Assembly (NCBI GenBank): GCA_002379985.1
Contig: DFVG01000007.1
Span: 1-64,000 of the forward strand
DNA: 64,000 nt
Direction of reading: 5' to 3'
Source: Flavobacteriaceae bacterium UBA4166
GTDB lineage: Bacteria; Bacteroidota; Bacteroidia; Flavobacteriales; Flavobacteriaceae
Below are positions 1 to 7,881 of the stretch, in pieces; the first letter of the stretch is position 1; each line of letters begins with the position of its first letter. A program made the translations under genes and the position numbers. Below the pieces are notes generated by a model. The model was not told the DNA's origin and made no database searches. It saw only the letters and a list, made by a program, of their open reading frames with translations.

Positions 1-392
1 TGACCTTTGTATTTTTTGGCAAAATCAATGGTTGCAACGGTATTGGCGTAGGTAAAAAAGAGTTTGTTTGGGTGTTTATCGCGGGAAATTCGCTCTTCGA
101 TTAGTTTGGTTTCGTGTGCCAGCATTTTTTTTAGTCTGGACTCGGTCACGTAACGGCGATCATCCTCAACTCCATAGATCGCATCACTAAAATCCTTATC
201 GTAGGCCGAAATAGTCTTAGCGATGGTACCCGAAGCACCTCCTGCTCGAAAGAAATTACGAACCGTCTCTTGGCCGGCTCCAATTTCTGCAAAAGTTCCG
301 TAAATATTCTCGTTGAGATTAATACGGAGCGCCTTGCTTTTTATGGAAGGGATATTTTCAAATTCCTTATCTCCTGATAGCGTTTCGGGCAT
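1..392 (-). CDS. conserved hypothetical protein, N-terminal part (cut by window edge)
   Basis: The reading frame starts with ATG at 392-390 and runs off the left edge after 130 codons. It begins MPETLSGDKEFENIPSIKSK. It is soluble-looking, with no signal peptide, and contains a short glycine-rich turn (FFRAGGASGT) and a charged helix rich in Lys and Glu. It resembles a family kept in Bacteroidota whose database labels I consider unreliable, so I assign no function. It is divergent from the metallohydrolase gene to its right, and a TACCTTTG promoter element lies at 421-428. Confidence 0.6.
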   Translation of the reverse strand, partial: MPETLSGDKEFENIPSIKSKALRINLNENIYGTFAEIGAGQETVRNFFRAGGASGTIAKTISAYDKDFSDAIYGVEDDRRYVTESRLKKMLAHETKLIEERISRDKHPNKLFFTYANTVATIDFAKKYKG

Positions 393-420
393 AGTGTATA
401 ATTGAATGTAAGGTGCTTAA

Positions 421-428
421 CAAAGGTA
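421..428 (-). promoter_or_regulatory. -7 promoter element TACCTTTG for the leftward partial gene
   Basis: Matches the Bacteroidota -7 consensus TAnnTTTG on the minus strand, 29 bases before the ATG at 392. Inferred from the motif and position only. Confidence 0.5.
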
Positions 429-461
429 ACAAATCGACTAGCCAAACAAAAAAAATACTGC

Positions 462-469
462 TATTTTTG
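462..469 (+). promoter_or_regulatory. -7 promoter element TATTTTTG; transcript likely leaderless
   Basis: Exact TAnnTTTG match ending 5 bases before the ATG at 475. If transcription starts about 3 bases after the element, the mRNA begins almost at the start codon. Confidence 0.5.
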
Positions 470-474
470 TGTTA

Positions 475-1254
475 ATGAAATCAGCCGTAACGCTCACATT
501 TTTGGGGACAGGAACTTCGCAAGGAGTTCCGGTGATTGGTAGCGATCATCCGGTGTGTAAAAGCACCGATCCCAAAGATCAGCGCCTTCGTGTATCTGTT
601 TTATTAGAATGGGAAGATGCCACTTATGTCATCGATTGCGGCCCTGATTTTCGCCAACAAATGCTTCGTGCGGGTTGTGATGAAATCAATGGTGTACTGC
701 TGACCCACGAACATAGCGATCATACGGCCGGATTAGATGATATCAGGCCTTTTTACTTCCGACAAGGCGATATTCCATTTTACGCGCACGAACGTGTGTT
801 TGCCTCCCTCCATGATCGTTTCGGATATATCTTTGAAACTAAAGATAAATATCCCGGTGCTCCCACCATTACTGAGATCAACATCAATAAGGATACCTCT
901 TTTACCCTTCACGGAAAAGAAGTCATTCCCATAGAGGTACTACATGCAACCCTTCCGGTAATGGGGTTTCGTATCGATAACTTAGCATATCTAACAGATG
1001 TGAAAACAATTTCAGCAGAAGAAATGCAAAAGCTTGAAGGGCTGGATGTATTGATCATCAGTGCACTTCGAGAAGAACCTCACTACTCACACCTAAACGT
1101 GTCCGAAGCACTAGCAATTGTTGAGAAGTTACAGCCAAAACAAACCTATTTTACTCATATTAGTCACTTAATGGGCTTCCATGAAACCATGGAGAAAAAA
1201 TTACCCAAAGGGGTACATTTGGCCTATGACGGACTAACAATTACATGTTCCTAA
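475..1254 (+). CDS. MBL-fold metallo-hydrolase (PhnP-like phosphodiesterase family)
   Basis: This is a metallo-beta-lactamase-fold hydrolase of about 259 residues. The Zn-binding motif THEHSDH lies near residues 77-83, preceded by a GTGTSQGVP loop typical of the PhnP/cyclic phosphodiesterase branch. Further conserved His residues lie towards the C-terminus (HATLP, HYSHLN, THISHLMG). The substrate is not known; members of the branch cleave cyclic phosphodiesters. I chose the ATG at 475 over an in-frame GTG at 469 because the GTG lies inside the promoter element. The next gene starts inside its stop codon (TAATG), so the pair is translationally coupled. Confidence 0.85.
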   Translation: MKSAVTLTFLGTGTSQGVPVIGSDHPVCKSTDPKDQRLRVSVLLEWEDATYVIDCGPDFRQQMLRAGCDEINGVLLTHEHSDHTAGLDDIRPFYFRQGDIPFYAHERVFASLHDRFGYIFETKDKYPGAPTITEININKDTSFTLHGKEVIPIEVLHATLPVMGFRIDNLAYLTDVKTISAEEMQKLEGLDVLIISALREEPHYSHLNVSEALAIVEKLQPKQTYFTHISHLMGFHETMEKKLPKGVHLAYDGLTITCS

Positions 1255-1748
1255 TGAAGTCACGAATTTTTATGTACTTATTTTTCTTCGCTGTACTGTT
1301 TATCATATTTCAGTACATGAATGAAAAGTCCATTTTTGAACGACAGGAAAATCGTATTTCCAGTTTGAGAAGTCAGGTTGAAAAAGCAGATGACTCTATT
1401 TCCAAACTGAACGATAGACTCTTTGAGGCTACCGAGTTTTCTTTAATGGGAAATGGTATGGCGATGGATTATTTAGAGCGACTTGGCTTTGAAGCCGAAG
1501 CGGTGCAGCAGCAAGTAGCCGAAGCCATTTACGAACAAAACGGGCAGACGGGAGACAACCCATTGATCCCTTACGAAGGGTTAGAAGGAGCTATGAAGAT
1601 CAATACCATTTTCTTTTTGAACCATCGTTGGATCATTGCCGATTTTACCGATGGAACTTATTGGGGCGAGATGCTACTAAGCTATATTTTTGATGAAAAT
1701 AACCAATTACAGATCGACGTAGTTTCTTCTGTACTTTATCCCCGCTAA
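1254..1748 (+). CDS. membrane-anchored small protein, unknown function
   Basis: A protein of about 164 residues. It has an N-terminal hydrophobic anchor (residues 4-20), then a short predicted coiled coil rich in Glu, Ser and Lys (about 25-60), then a small globular C-terminal part ending in an aromatic-rich segment (HRWIIADFTDGTYWGEM). The ATG at 1254 overlaps the stop of the metallohydrolase by one base; an alternative ATG at 1245 would add three residues. I do not recognise a named domain. Its stop overlaps by 3 bases the stop of the convergent esterase gene. Confidence 0.7.
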   Translation: MKSRIFMYLFFFAVLFIIFQYMNEKSIFERQENRISSLRSQVEKADDSISKLNDRLFEATEFSLMGNGMAMDYLERLGFEAEAVQQQVAEAIYEQNGQTGDNPLIPYEGLEGAMKINTIFFLNHRWIIADFTDGTYWGEMLLSYIFDENNQLQIDVVSSVLYPR

Positions 1749-2404
1749 GTCTGTTTTGCTAACCACTCTTTGAATTCGTAAAAATTTTGTGGGGCGACTC
1801 CGTGACCTACCGGAAATTCAGAATAGGTACAGGGAATATTCAAGGCTTTCAAAAAAGGCTCGGTCTTTCGGGCCCAGGTAACGGGGATCACTTGATCTAC
1901 CGATCCATGAGAACTATATACGTTCAAATGACGGAAATCGTTATTTTCAAAACCTTCTTTTATAATATCTTGATTGATATAACCACTAAGTCCGATGACA
2001 TTCTTTATCAATTCAGGATAACTCAACGCAATCGCGAAGCTTAAGATCGTTCCCTGGCTAAAGCCTAATAAAGTAAGTTGTTTGGGGTCTACGGGATATT
2101 TTTCACAGATTTCTTTCAATACCTTCACCACCGCATCTCTAGAAGAAATAGCTTCTTTGTCATCACTAAACTTTCCGCCCGGAGCGTCAAAATAAATGGC
2201 ATACCAAGCATTTCCGTAAGGCTGCAATGCATGTGGCGCCTTCAGTGAAATAATAGCATATTCCTCGGGAAGCTCACTTGCGAACGAGAACAGATCATTT
2301 TCATCGCTTCCGTAGCCATGTAACATAATTATGGCAGGAGCCAAGTCTGAATTTGTTGTTGCGGGGCGATAGTTGTGTTCTAGGGACAATTGTTTCTTTT
2401 CCAT
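1745..2404 (-). CDS. alpha/beta-hydrolase, phospholipase/carboxylesterase family
   Basis: A cytosolic serine esterase of 219 residues, the usual length for the YpfH/Abhydrolase_2 family. The catalytic triad is readable: Ser116 in GFSQG, Asp170 in SVDQVIP and His201 in VGHG. The oxyanion segment is LHGYGSDEND (28-37). The natural substrate is unknown; family members act on short acyl esters or lysophospholipids. A terminator-like hairpin ends 4 bases before the ATG, an unusual 5' leader (see 2408-2449). Confidence 0.85.
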   Translation of the reverse strand: MEKKQLSLEHNYRPATTNSDLAPAIIMLHGYGSDENDLFSFASELPEEYAIISLKAPHALQPYGNAWYAIYFDAPGGKFSDDKEAISSRDAVVKVLKEICEKYPVDPKQLTLLGFSQGTILSFAIALSYPELIKNVIGLSGYINQDIIKEGFENNDFRHLNVYSSHGSVDQVIPVTWARKTEPFLKALNIPCTYSEFPVGHGVAPQNFYEFKEWLAKQT

Positions 2405-2407
2405 ACT

Positions 2408-2441
2408 AAAAAATAACGCCGCATCTACTGATACGGCGTTA
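2408..2441 (-). terminator. terminator-like hairpin directly in front of the esterase start codon
   Basis: On the minus strand, 8-base arms TAACGCCG (2441-2434) and CGGCGTTA (2421-2414) can pair, with a short inner ATC/GAT extension, and are followed by six T (2413-2408). It lies 21 bases after the stop of the upstream DUF4870 gene and 4 bases before the esterase ATG. Confidence 0.7.
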
Positions 2442-2449
2442 CAAAGGTA
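2442..2449 (-). promoter_or_regulatory. -7 promoter element TACCTTTG upstream of the hairpin
   Basis: Exact TAnnTTTG match on the minus strand directly before the hairpin at 2441-2414. The predicted start of transcription falls inside the first arm of the hairpin. Confidence 0.4.
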
Positions 2450-2461
2450 TGCATTTTAAGG

Positions 2462-2815
2462 CTATCCGATGCCCTTAAACCACTGTTGAAATTGTGCTCC
2501 AACGATAGGAACCGGTTTCTTTTCTCCTTGAATGGCCGCCAACAACCCTAGAATCCAGAGCACGAGAAGACCGAGATACAAAACCGTAGATAAAAAAGGA
2601 ATGTTGATCAGAAAGGCCAGTACAAAGAACAATACCCATACGGCCAAATAGAGTAGGACAAGCCCTAAACTTTGCCGAATGTGATACGCGGCAAAATCAT
2701 TTTTCTTCTCATTGTTCATCACAAATGCGATGATCAGTCCAATGAGCGTGATGTACGAAATAATTGCGATGGTTTTTCCTTCTTCTACAGAAGGTGTTTG
2801 TGTTGGTGCTTCCAT
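2462..2815 (-). CDS. DUF4870-like small membrane protein
   Basis: A protein of 117 residues with a hydrophilic N-terminus and about three hydrophobic segments (roughly 17-34, 49-72, 74-96). The conserved YHIRQSLGL sequence between the first two is typical of the DUF4870/Tic20-like membrane family. Function is unknown. The next upstream gene (2871-3182) is a diverged paralogue with the same core (ATWHIKNMFGL), so the two look like a tandem duplication. Confidence 0.7.
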   Translation of the reverse strand: MEAPTQTPSVEEGKTIAIISYITLIGLIIAFVMNNEKKNDFAAYHIRQSLGLVLLYLAVWVLFFVLAFLINIPFLSTVLYLGLLVLWILGLLAAIQGEKKPVPIVGAQFQQWFKGIG

Positions 2816-2870
2816 TTGTGACCCTTAGTTTGGTTAGTATTTGATTTTTAGTTCCTTAAAGATAGGAGAA

Positions 2871-3182
2871 CTAATCGAAAAAGGTAAACCAATCTTGAAA
2901 TTTTTCACTCAAGTAGGGAATCCCTTGTTCTTTATTGAATAGTGCCATGCAAAACGAAAAAAACCATAATGCCACCGCAATCCAGTAAATGTAGAAGCCT
3001 AACTCATAGTGTTGAAACATCAAAGAGATAAAAAGGATAACCACTAAGCCGAACATGTTTTTTATGTGCCAGGTCGCAAATTCATGCTTTTCTTCTTTGT
3101 TCATAAAAAAAGCGATCAACATCCCCACAAAAGTGAGATACGCAATGATAGCTTTGTTCTTTCCGGCGGGCGTATTACTCAT
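2871..3182 (-). CDS. DUF4870-like small membrane protein, tandem paralogue
   Basis: A protein of 103 residues from the ATG at 3182 (MSNTPAGKNKAIIAYLTFVG). It shares the layout of its neighbour: IIAYLTFVGMLIAFFMN corresponds to IISYITLIGLIIAFVMN there, followed by a WHIKNMFGL turn and two further hydrophobic segments. Its first bases overlap the last codons of the dihydroorotase-like gene, suggesting coupled translation. An upstream in-frame start at 3206 is possible but would lie further inside that gene. Confidence 0.7.
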   Translation of the reverse strand: MSNTPAGKNKAIIAYLTFVGMLIAFFMNKEEKHEFATWHIKNMFGLVVILFISLMFQHYELGFYIYWIAVALWFFSFCMALFNKEQGIPYLSEKFQDWFTFFD

Positions 3183-4428
3183 GAAGCGTGATCTTTTTAT
3201 TAGCAATGATACCGTACGCTTTTCCCTGTAGCTTCGTACCTAAAAGCGCTGCATTTTTTGAGGTAGAAAGAATCGCTTCAGCATTAAACTCGTAGTTGAT
3301 ATTTGGATTGAAAAGCGATAGTGATGTCAACTTGCCTTCTTCTATACTAGCTTCAGAAACTCCAAACCGATCCTTTAAACGGGTCAGTGCCGTGACCGCC
3401 AATTCGGTTCCAACAAGCTTCTGTAATGCCCCATAGCAACTTTCGAGTCCGATACTTCCGAAGGAGGCATTCTCAAATTCTATTTTTTTATGTTCAATGT
3501 CCATGGGGTCGTGATCACTGGTCACTCCGTCAATTGTTCCGTCTTTTAACCCCTTAATGAGTGCTTTGGTATCCTCTAGCGTCCGCAAGGGTGGAAGCAG
3601 TTTGTAGCGTGAATCAAAGGTTTGAAGGACTTCGTCCGTAAGCATTAAGTTATTGATAGAAACACTACAGCTTACGTCAAGTCCGTTTTTCTTGGCTTCT
3701 TTAATCAGAGCTACTGATTTTTTTGTAGAGATCGTTGGAATATGAAGTTTTCCACCGGTGTATTCTAAAATTGAAAGGTCCCTAGCAATCTGAAGTTCTT
3801 CGGAAAGTGCCGGGATTCCTTTTAATCCCAACAGCGTACTGTTCTTTTCCTCGTTGACAAGTCCCTTTCCGGCAATGGCACGATTCATTGGAAACGATAG
3901 CACCAATCCGTCAAAATTCTGAGCATATTGCAAGGCGATCTTTAGCAAATTGGCATTATCCAGTGGCTTTTTGTAATCGTAGAAAGCCACAGCACCTTCT
4001 TGCTGCATGTCGAACAGTTCCGCCAGGTCTTCACCTTTGCTTCCCACGGTTAAGGCACCAATGGGATAGACAGACACTGCATGATTGCCGGCTCTAGAGG
4101 ACAAAAACTTTAAATGTGATTTAGAATCGCTTACCGGAAAGCTGTTAGGGTTGATCGCCACATGGGAAAACCCACTGTAGGCTGCGGTTTTCAAAGCATT
4201 TTCTAAGGTTTCCCGTTCCTCAAACCCGGGTTCTCCCACGGAAATACCGGAATCAAACCAGCCCTGAGAAACATGAAGATCGGGAAGGGCTACTTCTTTG
4301 GCTTTTTCAGCTTTGAGCCGACTTCCGATCTTAGATATCTTCCCGTTCTCAATAAGAATATCTCTTTTCTTGCCGTGATGAGCGCTTGAGGGGTCGATGA
4401 TGGTGGCCGACTTTAATACAATCTTCAT
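3175..4428 (-). CDS. dihydroorotase-like protein lacking metal ligands (probable pseudoenzyme)
   Basis: This 417-residue protein aligns by eye along its length with class I dihydroorotases of the amidohydrolase superfamily (usual length about 400-440). The frame landmarks are present: EPG (66-68), PNSFPVSD (94-101), PPLR (279-282) and SDHDP (304-308). The catalytic metal site is not. The DxHxHxR motif reads D59-S-G-I-S-V-G65, so both His and the substrate Arg are lost. The later His positions read T232 (HIPTIST) and N260 (SINNL). Only the Asp of SDHDP remains. It cannot be a normal Zn hydrolase. In some bacteria, inactive PyrC homologues act as structural partners of aspartate transcarbamoylase; that role here is inference. 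Its ATG overlaps the stop of the upstream BatA gene by 4 bases. Confidence 0.8.
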   Translation of the reverse strand: MKIVLKSATIIDPSSAHHGKKRDILIENGKISKIGSRLKAEKAKEVALPDLHVSQGWFDSGISVGEPGFEERETLENALKTAAYSGFSHVAINPNSFPVSDSKSHLKFLSSRAGNHAVSVYPIGALTVGSKGEDLAELFDMQQEGAVAFYDYKKPLDNANLLKIALQYAQNFDGLVLSFPMNRAIAGKGLVNEEKNSTLLGLKGIPALSEELQIARDLSILEYTGGKLHIPTISTKKSVALIKEAKKNGLDVSCSVSINNLMLTDEVLQTFDSRYKLLPPLRTLEDTKALIKGLKDGTIDGVTSDHDPMDIEHKKIEFENASFGSIGLESCYGALQKLVGTELAVTALTRLKDRFGVSEASIEEGKLTSLSLFNPNINYEFNAEAILSTSKNAALLGTKLQGKAYGIIANKKITLHE

Positions 4429-6347
4429 TTATAGAATTTTAAGATCAACATTTCTAATAGAAGAAACAGTAATGCAAAAATAGCAAACCATTTCCAATAT
4501 TGGTTTTTTTCATTCGCTTCGGCTAATTCACCTAATAAATCACTTACCGAATCAAATACCTCCACACCGTCCCAGTCGGTAGCATTACCATAACGCAAGC
4601 TACTTTCAGCACGGTCGTAATTAAAGCTTACGCGTTGTAACACTTCTTGTTCTTTAGTGACTTGAAACGTGCCTTGTTTTGAGGGTTGTTCTGTCGTTGT
4701 TACGAGTACTGTATTGGCTTTTGTTTGTTGCTGCGGAATAAATCGCAGAGTGCTGTCCTGAAGCGCCACGATCTCATCTTGCATCAATTGCACCGGTACG
4801 GCGAAGGAATTGGTTTTTCCGATGGTGTAGGAAAGCGTAGGAAGCGGCAAACTTCGTTGCGCCATATTGTATAAGGTAGGAACAATTAAAGGAGAATTTG
4901 TAAAATTCGAGTTGCGCTCCGTCAAAGCCGCAGTAAGAAGATAAGCAGTTCCTTGTTGCAGCAGGAATGGTTGTCTATCTTCAAACCGAAGCACCGGAGT
5001 GGCTGCAGATTGTACCTTATAATAGGATTGTACTTTGGGATATTGAAAGTTCGTGATTTCTTTTTCAAACACATCTGCATACAGCGGGTGCGCGAAAGAA
5101 ATGTTGGTAACTTGCTTTTCTGTTGTGGTCTCTTCTCCAAGACTTCCCAATCCAAACCTGCTTAAGAGTGCATTGTAGGAGTTGGTGTCTGCCGTTTCCG
5201 AAGGAATGATCAATAGACTCCCTCCATTTTCCATAAATGCATTCAACGCATTTTGCAAGGCGTTGGGGATCGTTTCCAACTGATTTAACACAATGAAATG
5301 CTGCGAGGAGATCGCATCGTAATTTAATGATTCCAATGATTGTTGTACATAATCGAATTCTTCCTGCTGAAAAAGGCGTTGCAAGAAAGTAGCATCTTCG
5401 CCATTGATGGTCATTACTTTGATGGCTTCGGAAGCGTTGGTGTTGAAATAAAACTGATTATCAAAGGGAACCTCTGTGTCATTTACTTCAATGCGACCAC
5501 GAAAGGCACTGGGATTTTCGAGGGAGAACGCCACTTTTTGCTGTCCTGAAGCCTCAAAGCGAACCGAAGATTTTGCGGCGAGAACATCCGCTCTAAAAAG
5601 CGATACGGGAATCTCGCGTTCTGCCACACCTTGAGCTGTCACCCAAACCTCTAAGTCCATAGCGTCTGCGTTCCTAGAAACGACGCGCAGCGAATCGATA
5701 CTGATATTAGAAGGATTGACAGGTCGTACTTCCGAAGCTAATATCGAAATATCGTTAGGCACCTCTGGCCACGCTGCAGGCGATTGAAAATCGGAGATAT
5801 ACAACAGCTTTTTATCGGTACCTGCGTTGTTTGAGAACCATTGTTCTGCCTTCCGAAGCACAGTGGCAGCACTTAACTGTGAATTGCTGTAGGGCGTCAA
5901 CAGGATTTGTCGTTTAAAATCATTTAAAGAGAGGTCTCGGTATTCTTTATCGTTGGTAAAATAACTTATGGTCTCGCCGTCAAGATCAGCATCGTACAAT
6001 TCTTGTAAGCTACGTTCTAGTAGCGGTCCGTTGCTGCCTCTTGCTTGCATGCTATGTGAATTATCTAGATACAGCACGACCTCTTGAGGTTTCCCGGTAT
6101 CTGCTTCGTTGGTACTGAAGGGTTGCGCAAATGCGACGATCAAACATGTTAACGCCAGAAGGCGGGTGCACAGCACTAACCACTTTTTAAGTTGAGAGCT
6201 TTTTCGTGTTTGTAGTGTAGCCTTTTTCAGAAACGCGACATTAGTAAATGCTACCTTTTGAAAACGGCGCAATTGAAACAGGTGAATAAAAATTGGGATG
6301 AGCAGCAGAAAAAGGGCGTAAAGGACTTCAGGGTGTTGAAACTGCAT
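4425..6347 (-). CDS. BatA-domain membrane protein (aerotolerance-type N-terminus)
   Basis: A protein of 640 residues. The N-terminal 80 residues (FQHPEVLYALFLLLIPIFIHLFQ, split here by function into a first membrane helix and an LRRFQKVAFTN turn) match the BatA/aerotolerance regulator N-terminal domain of Bacteroidota. A second helix lies at about 57-75. The periplasmic middle has a von Willebrand-like strand with a DNSHSM motif (a degenerate DxSxS metal site) near residue 95, and a single helix closes the C-terminus (620-638). Function is unproven; the family is linked to membrane stress and gliding bacteria. It heads a leftward operon with the dihydroorotase-like gene (4-base overlap). Confidence 0.75.
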   Translation of the reverse strand: MQFQHPEVLYALFLLLIPIFIHLFQLRRFQKVAFTNVAFLKKATLQTRKSSQLKKWLVLCTRLLALTCLIVAFAQPFSTNEADTGKPQEVVLYLDNSHSMQARGSNGPLLERSLQELYDADLDGETISYFTNDKEYRDLSLNDFKRQILLTPYSNSQLSAATVLRKAEQWFSNNAGTDKKLLYISDFQSPAAWPEVPNDISILASEVRPVNPSNISIDSLRVVSRNADAMDLEVWVTAQGVAEREIPVSLFRADVLAAKSSVRFEASGQQKVAFSLENPSAFRGRIEVNDTEVPFDNQFYFNTNASEAIKVMTINGEDATFLQRLFQQEEFDYVQQSLESLNYDAISSQHFIVLNQLETIPNALQNALNAFMENGGSLLIIPSETADTNSYNALLSRFGLGSLGEETTTEKQVTNISFAHPLYADVFEKEITNFQYPKVQSYYKVQSAATPVLRFEDRQPFLLQQGTAYLLTAALTERNSNFTNSPLIVPTLYNMAQRSLPLPTLSYTIGKTNSFAVPVQLMQDEIVALQDSTLRFIPQQQTKANTVLVTTTEQPSKQGTFQVTKEQEVLQRVSFNYDRAESSLRYGNATDWDGVEVFDSVSDLLGELAEANEKNQYWKWFAIFALLFLLLEMLILKFYK

Positions 6348-6363
6348 GGACTCGAATATTGCT

Positions 6364-6371
6364 CAAAGATA
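6364..6371 (-). promoter_or_regulatory. -7 promoter element TATCTTTG for the BatA operon
   Basis: Exact TAnnTTTG match on the minus strand, 16 bases upstream of the ATG at 6347. Confidence 0.5.
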
Positions 6372-6417
6372 TAAAATGGGAATCATTTGAAACGAAAATA
6401 CGATCACATTTCTGCCG

Positions 6418-7182
6418 TTAAAAATCTTCCATCGCTCCTAATCCAAAGAGTGCAAAATCGTACTTCACGGGATCTTTCGGGTCGAATTTCCGCAGGGCAG
6501 CATCTAATTCTACCACCGCTTTGCCATCGTTCTGTTTCCGTTTTAACAGCTTAAGCTTTCGAGCAATGTTTCCCGAATGAACATCTAACGGACAACTTAA
6601 TTGGGAAGGAGAGAGTTCTTTCCAAATCCCGAAATCGACTCCAGCCGCATCATTACGCACCATCCAACGCAAGAACATGTTGATGCGTTTGGCAGCCGAA
6701 TTCTTTGCGGGATCACTGATGTGTTTTTGAGTGCGTGAAGGATGCGGAACCGCAAAAAATAATTTCTTGAATTCATGAATTGCAGGTTGCACCGAATGGG
6801 TCGTGGCATAACGCGCAAAGACAGCTTCCATACCTTCATGATCACGATAGATGCGTTGCAGGGCTTTTATGAAATAATCTAGGTCTATGCTGTTGAACGT
6901 TCGATGAACAAATCCCTCCAAGTGATGCGATTGAGAAGCATCATACTGCATGACAAAATCATAGGGATCATTTCCCATACGTTGCATCATTTTTTCTGCA
7001 TTAGTAATGATACTTTTCCGATTGCCCCATGCAATGGTTGCCGTTAAGAACCCGGCTATCTCTACTGCTTCTTTTTGTTGAAAGCGATGCGGAATTTGAA
7101 TAGGGTCTGTTGCAATGAATTTCGGGTGGTTGTAACGCACCACTTTTTCTTCTAAAAATGCTTTGAGATCAGATGTTTTCAA
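6418..7182 (-). CDS. TIGR02757 (DUF2400) family protein
   Basis: A soluble protein of 254 residues. The start (LKAFLEEKVVRYNHP, then DPIQIPHRF) and the later blocks AGFLTATIAWGNRKSI, RINMFLRWMVR and PLDVHSGN are characteristic of the Bacteroidota family TIGR02757. The fold recalls helix-hairpin-helix DNA glycosylases, but no activity is established. The gene follows the ABC ATPase gene by 9 bases on the same strand and is probably cotranscribed with it. Confidence 0.8.
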   Translation of the reverse strand: MKTSDLKAFLEEKVVRYNHPKFIATDPIQIPHRFQQKEAVEIAGFLTATIAWGNRKSIITNAEKMMQRMGNDPYDFVMQYDASQSHHLEGFVHRTFNSIDLDYFIKALQRIYRDHEGMEAVFARYATTHSVQPAIHEFKKLFFAVPHPSRTQKHISDPAKNSAAKRINMFLRWMVRNDAAGVDFGIWKELSPSQLSCPLDVHSGNIARKLKLLKRKQNDGKAVVELDAALRKFDPKDPVKYDFALFGLGAMEDF

Positions 7183-7191
7183 ACGCCTTCG

Positions 7192-7851
7192 TTAGGATAA
7201 AATCACGCCGTCTTGCATCTCCAGCTTCCGGTCGGCCATGGTGGCAAGTTCTTCGTTATGGGTCACGATGACGAACGTTTGGCCAAATTCATCGCGTAAT
7301 TTAAAGAAGAGATGGTGTAGGTTTTCGGCACTTTCGGTATCTAAATTTCCACTGGGTTCATCGGCTAAGATGATCGCAGGATTGTTTATCAATGCTCTTG
7401 CCACGGCCACACGCTGCTGTTCTCCGCCACTCAACGCATTGGGCTTGTGATGTTCTCGTTGTGATAGCCCTAAGAAATGCAACAGCTCTTTTGCTCTTTT
7501 TTCGGCTTCCGATCTGGGCGTGTTTTTAATAAAAGCCGGAATGCAAATGTTCTCCAAGGCATTGAATTCCGGAAGTAATTGATGAAACTGAAAGATAAAT
7601 CCTAAGGATTGATTTCGAAATTTTGCTAATTGCTTCCGATTCAAACTTGCAATATCGGTATCGTTAATTTGTAATGAACCCGAATGAATATCGGCCTTGT
7701 CCAAAGTACCTAAAATCTGTAGCAGGGTGGTTTTTCCCGCACCGGAAGCGCCTACGATAGAAACAATCTCTCCCGCTTTAATATGAAGATCAACACCTTT
7801 CAACACGTGAAGATCATCGTAATGTTTGTGAATATTGCTCGCTTTGATCAT
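7192..7851 (-). CDS. ABC transporter ATP-binding protein, LolD/MacB type
   Basis: An ATPase subunit of 219 residues with all ABC motifs: Walker A GASGAGKT (34-41), Q-loop [10 protein letters not shown], signature [15 protein letters not shown], Walker [13 protein letters not shown] and the switch His in VIVTHNEEL. Length and sequence fit the LolD/MacB/FtsE group that powers lipoprotein release or macrolide and peptide efflux. No permease is adjacent, so the partner must lie elsewhere. It sits between the DUF5916 gene (30 bases upstream) and the TIGR02757 gene. Confidence 0.88.
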   Translation of the reverse strand: MIKASNIHKHYDDLHVLKGVDLHIKAGEIVSIVGASGAGKTTLLQILGTLDKADIHSGSLQINDTDIASLNRKQLAKFRNQSLGFIFQFHQLLPEFNALENICIPAFIKNTPRSEAEKRAKELLHFLGLSQREHHKPNALSGGEQQRVAVARALINNPAIILADEPSGNLDTESAENLHHLFFKLRDEFGQTFVIVTHNEELATMADRKLEMQDGVILS

Positions 7852-7881
7852 TGGGTTGAAAGTACTATTTTCTTTTCTGAA

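Noticed and set aside
3175..4428. Functional dihydroorotase
   Set aside because: Every His metal ligand position I can align is substituted, so I call it a probable pseudoenzyme instead.
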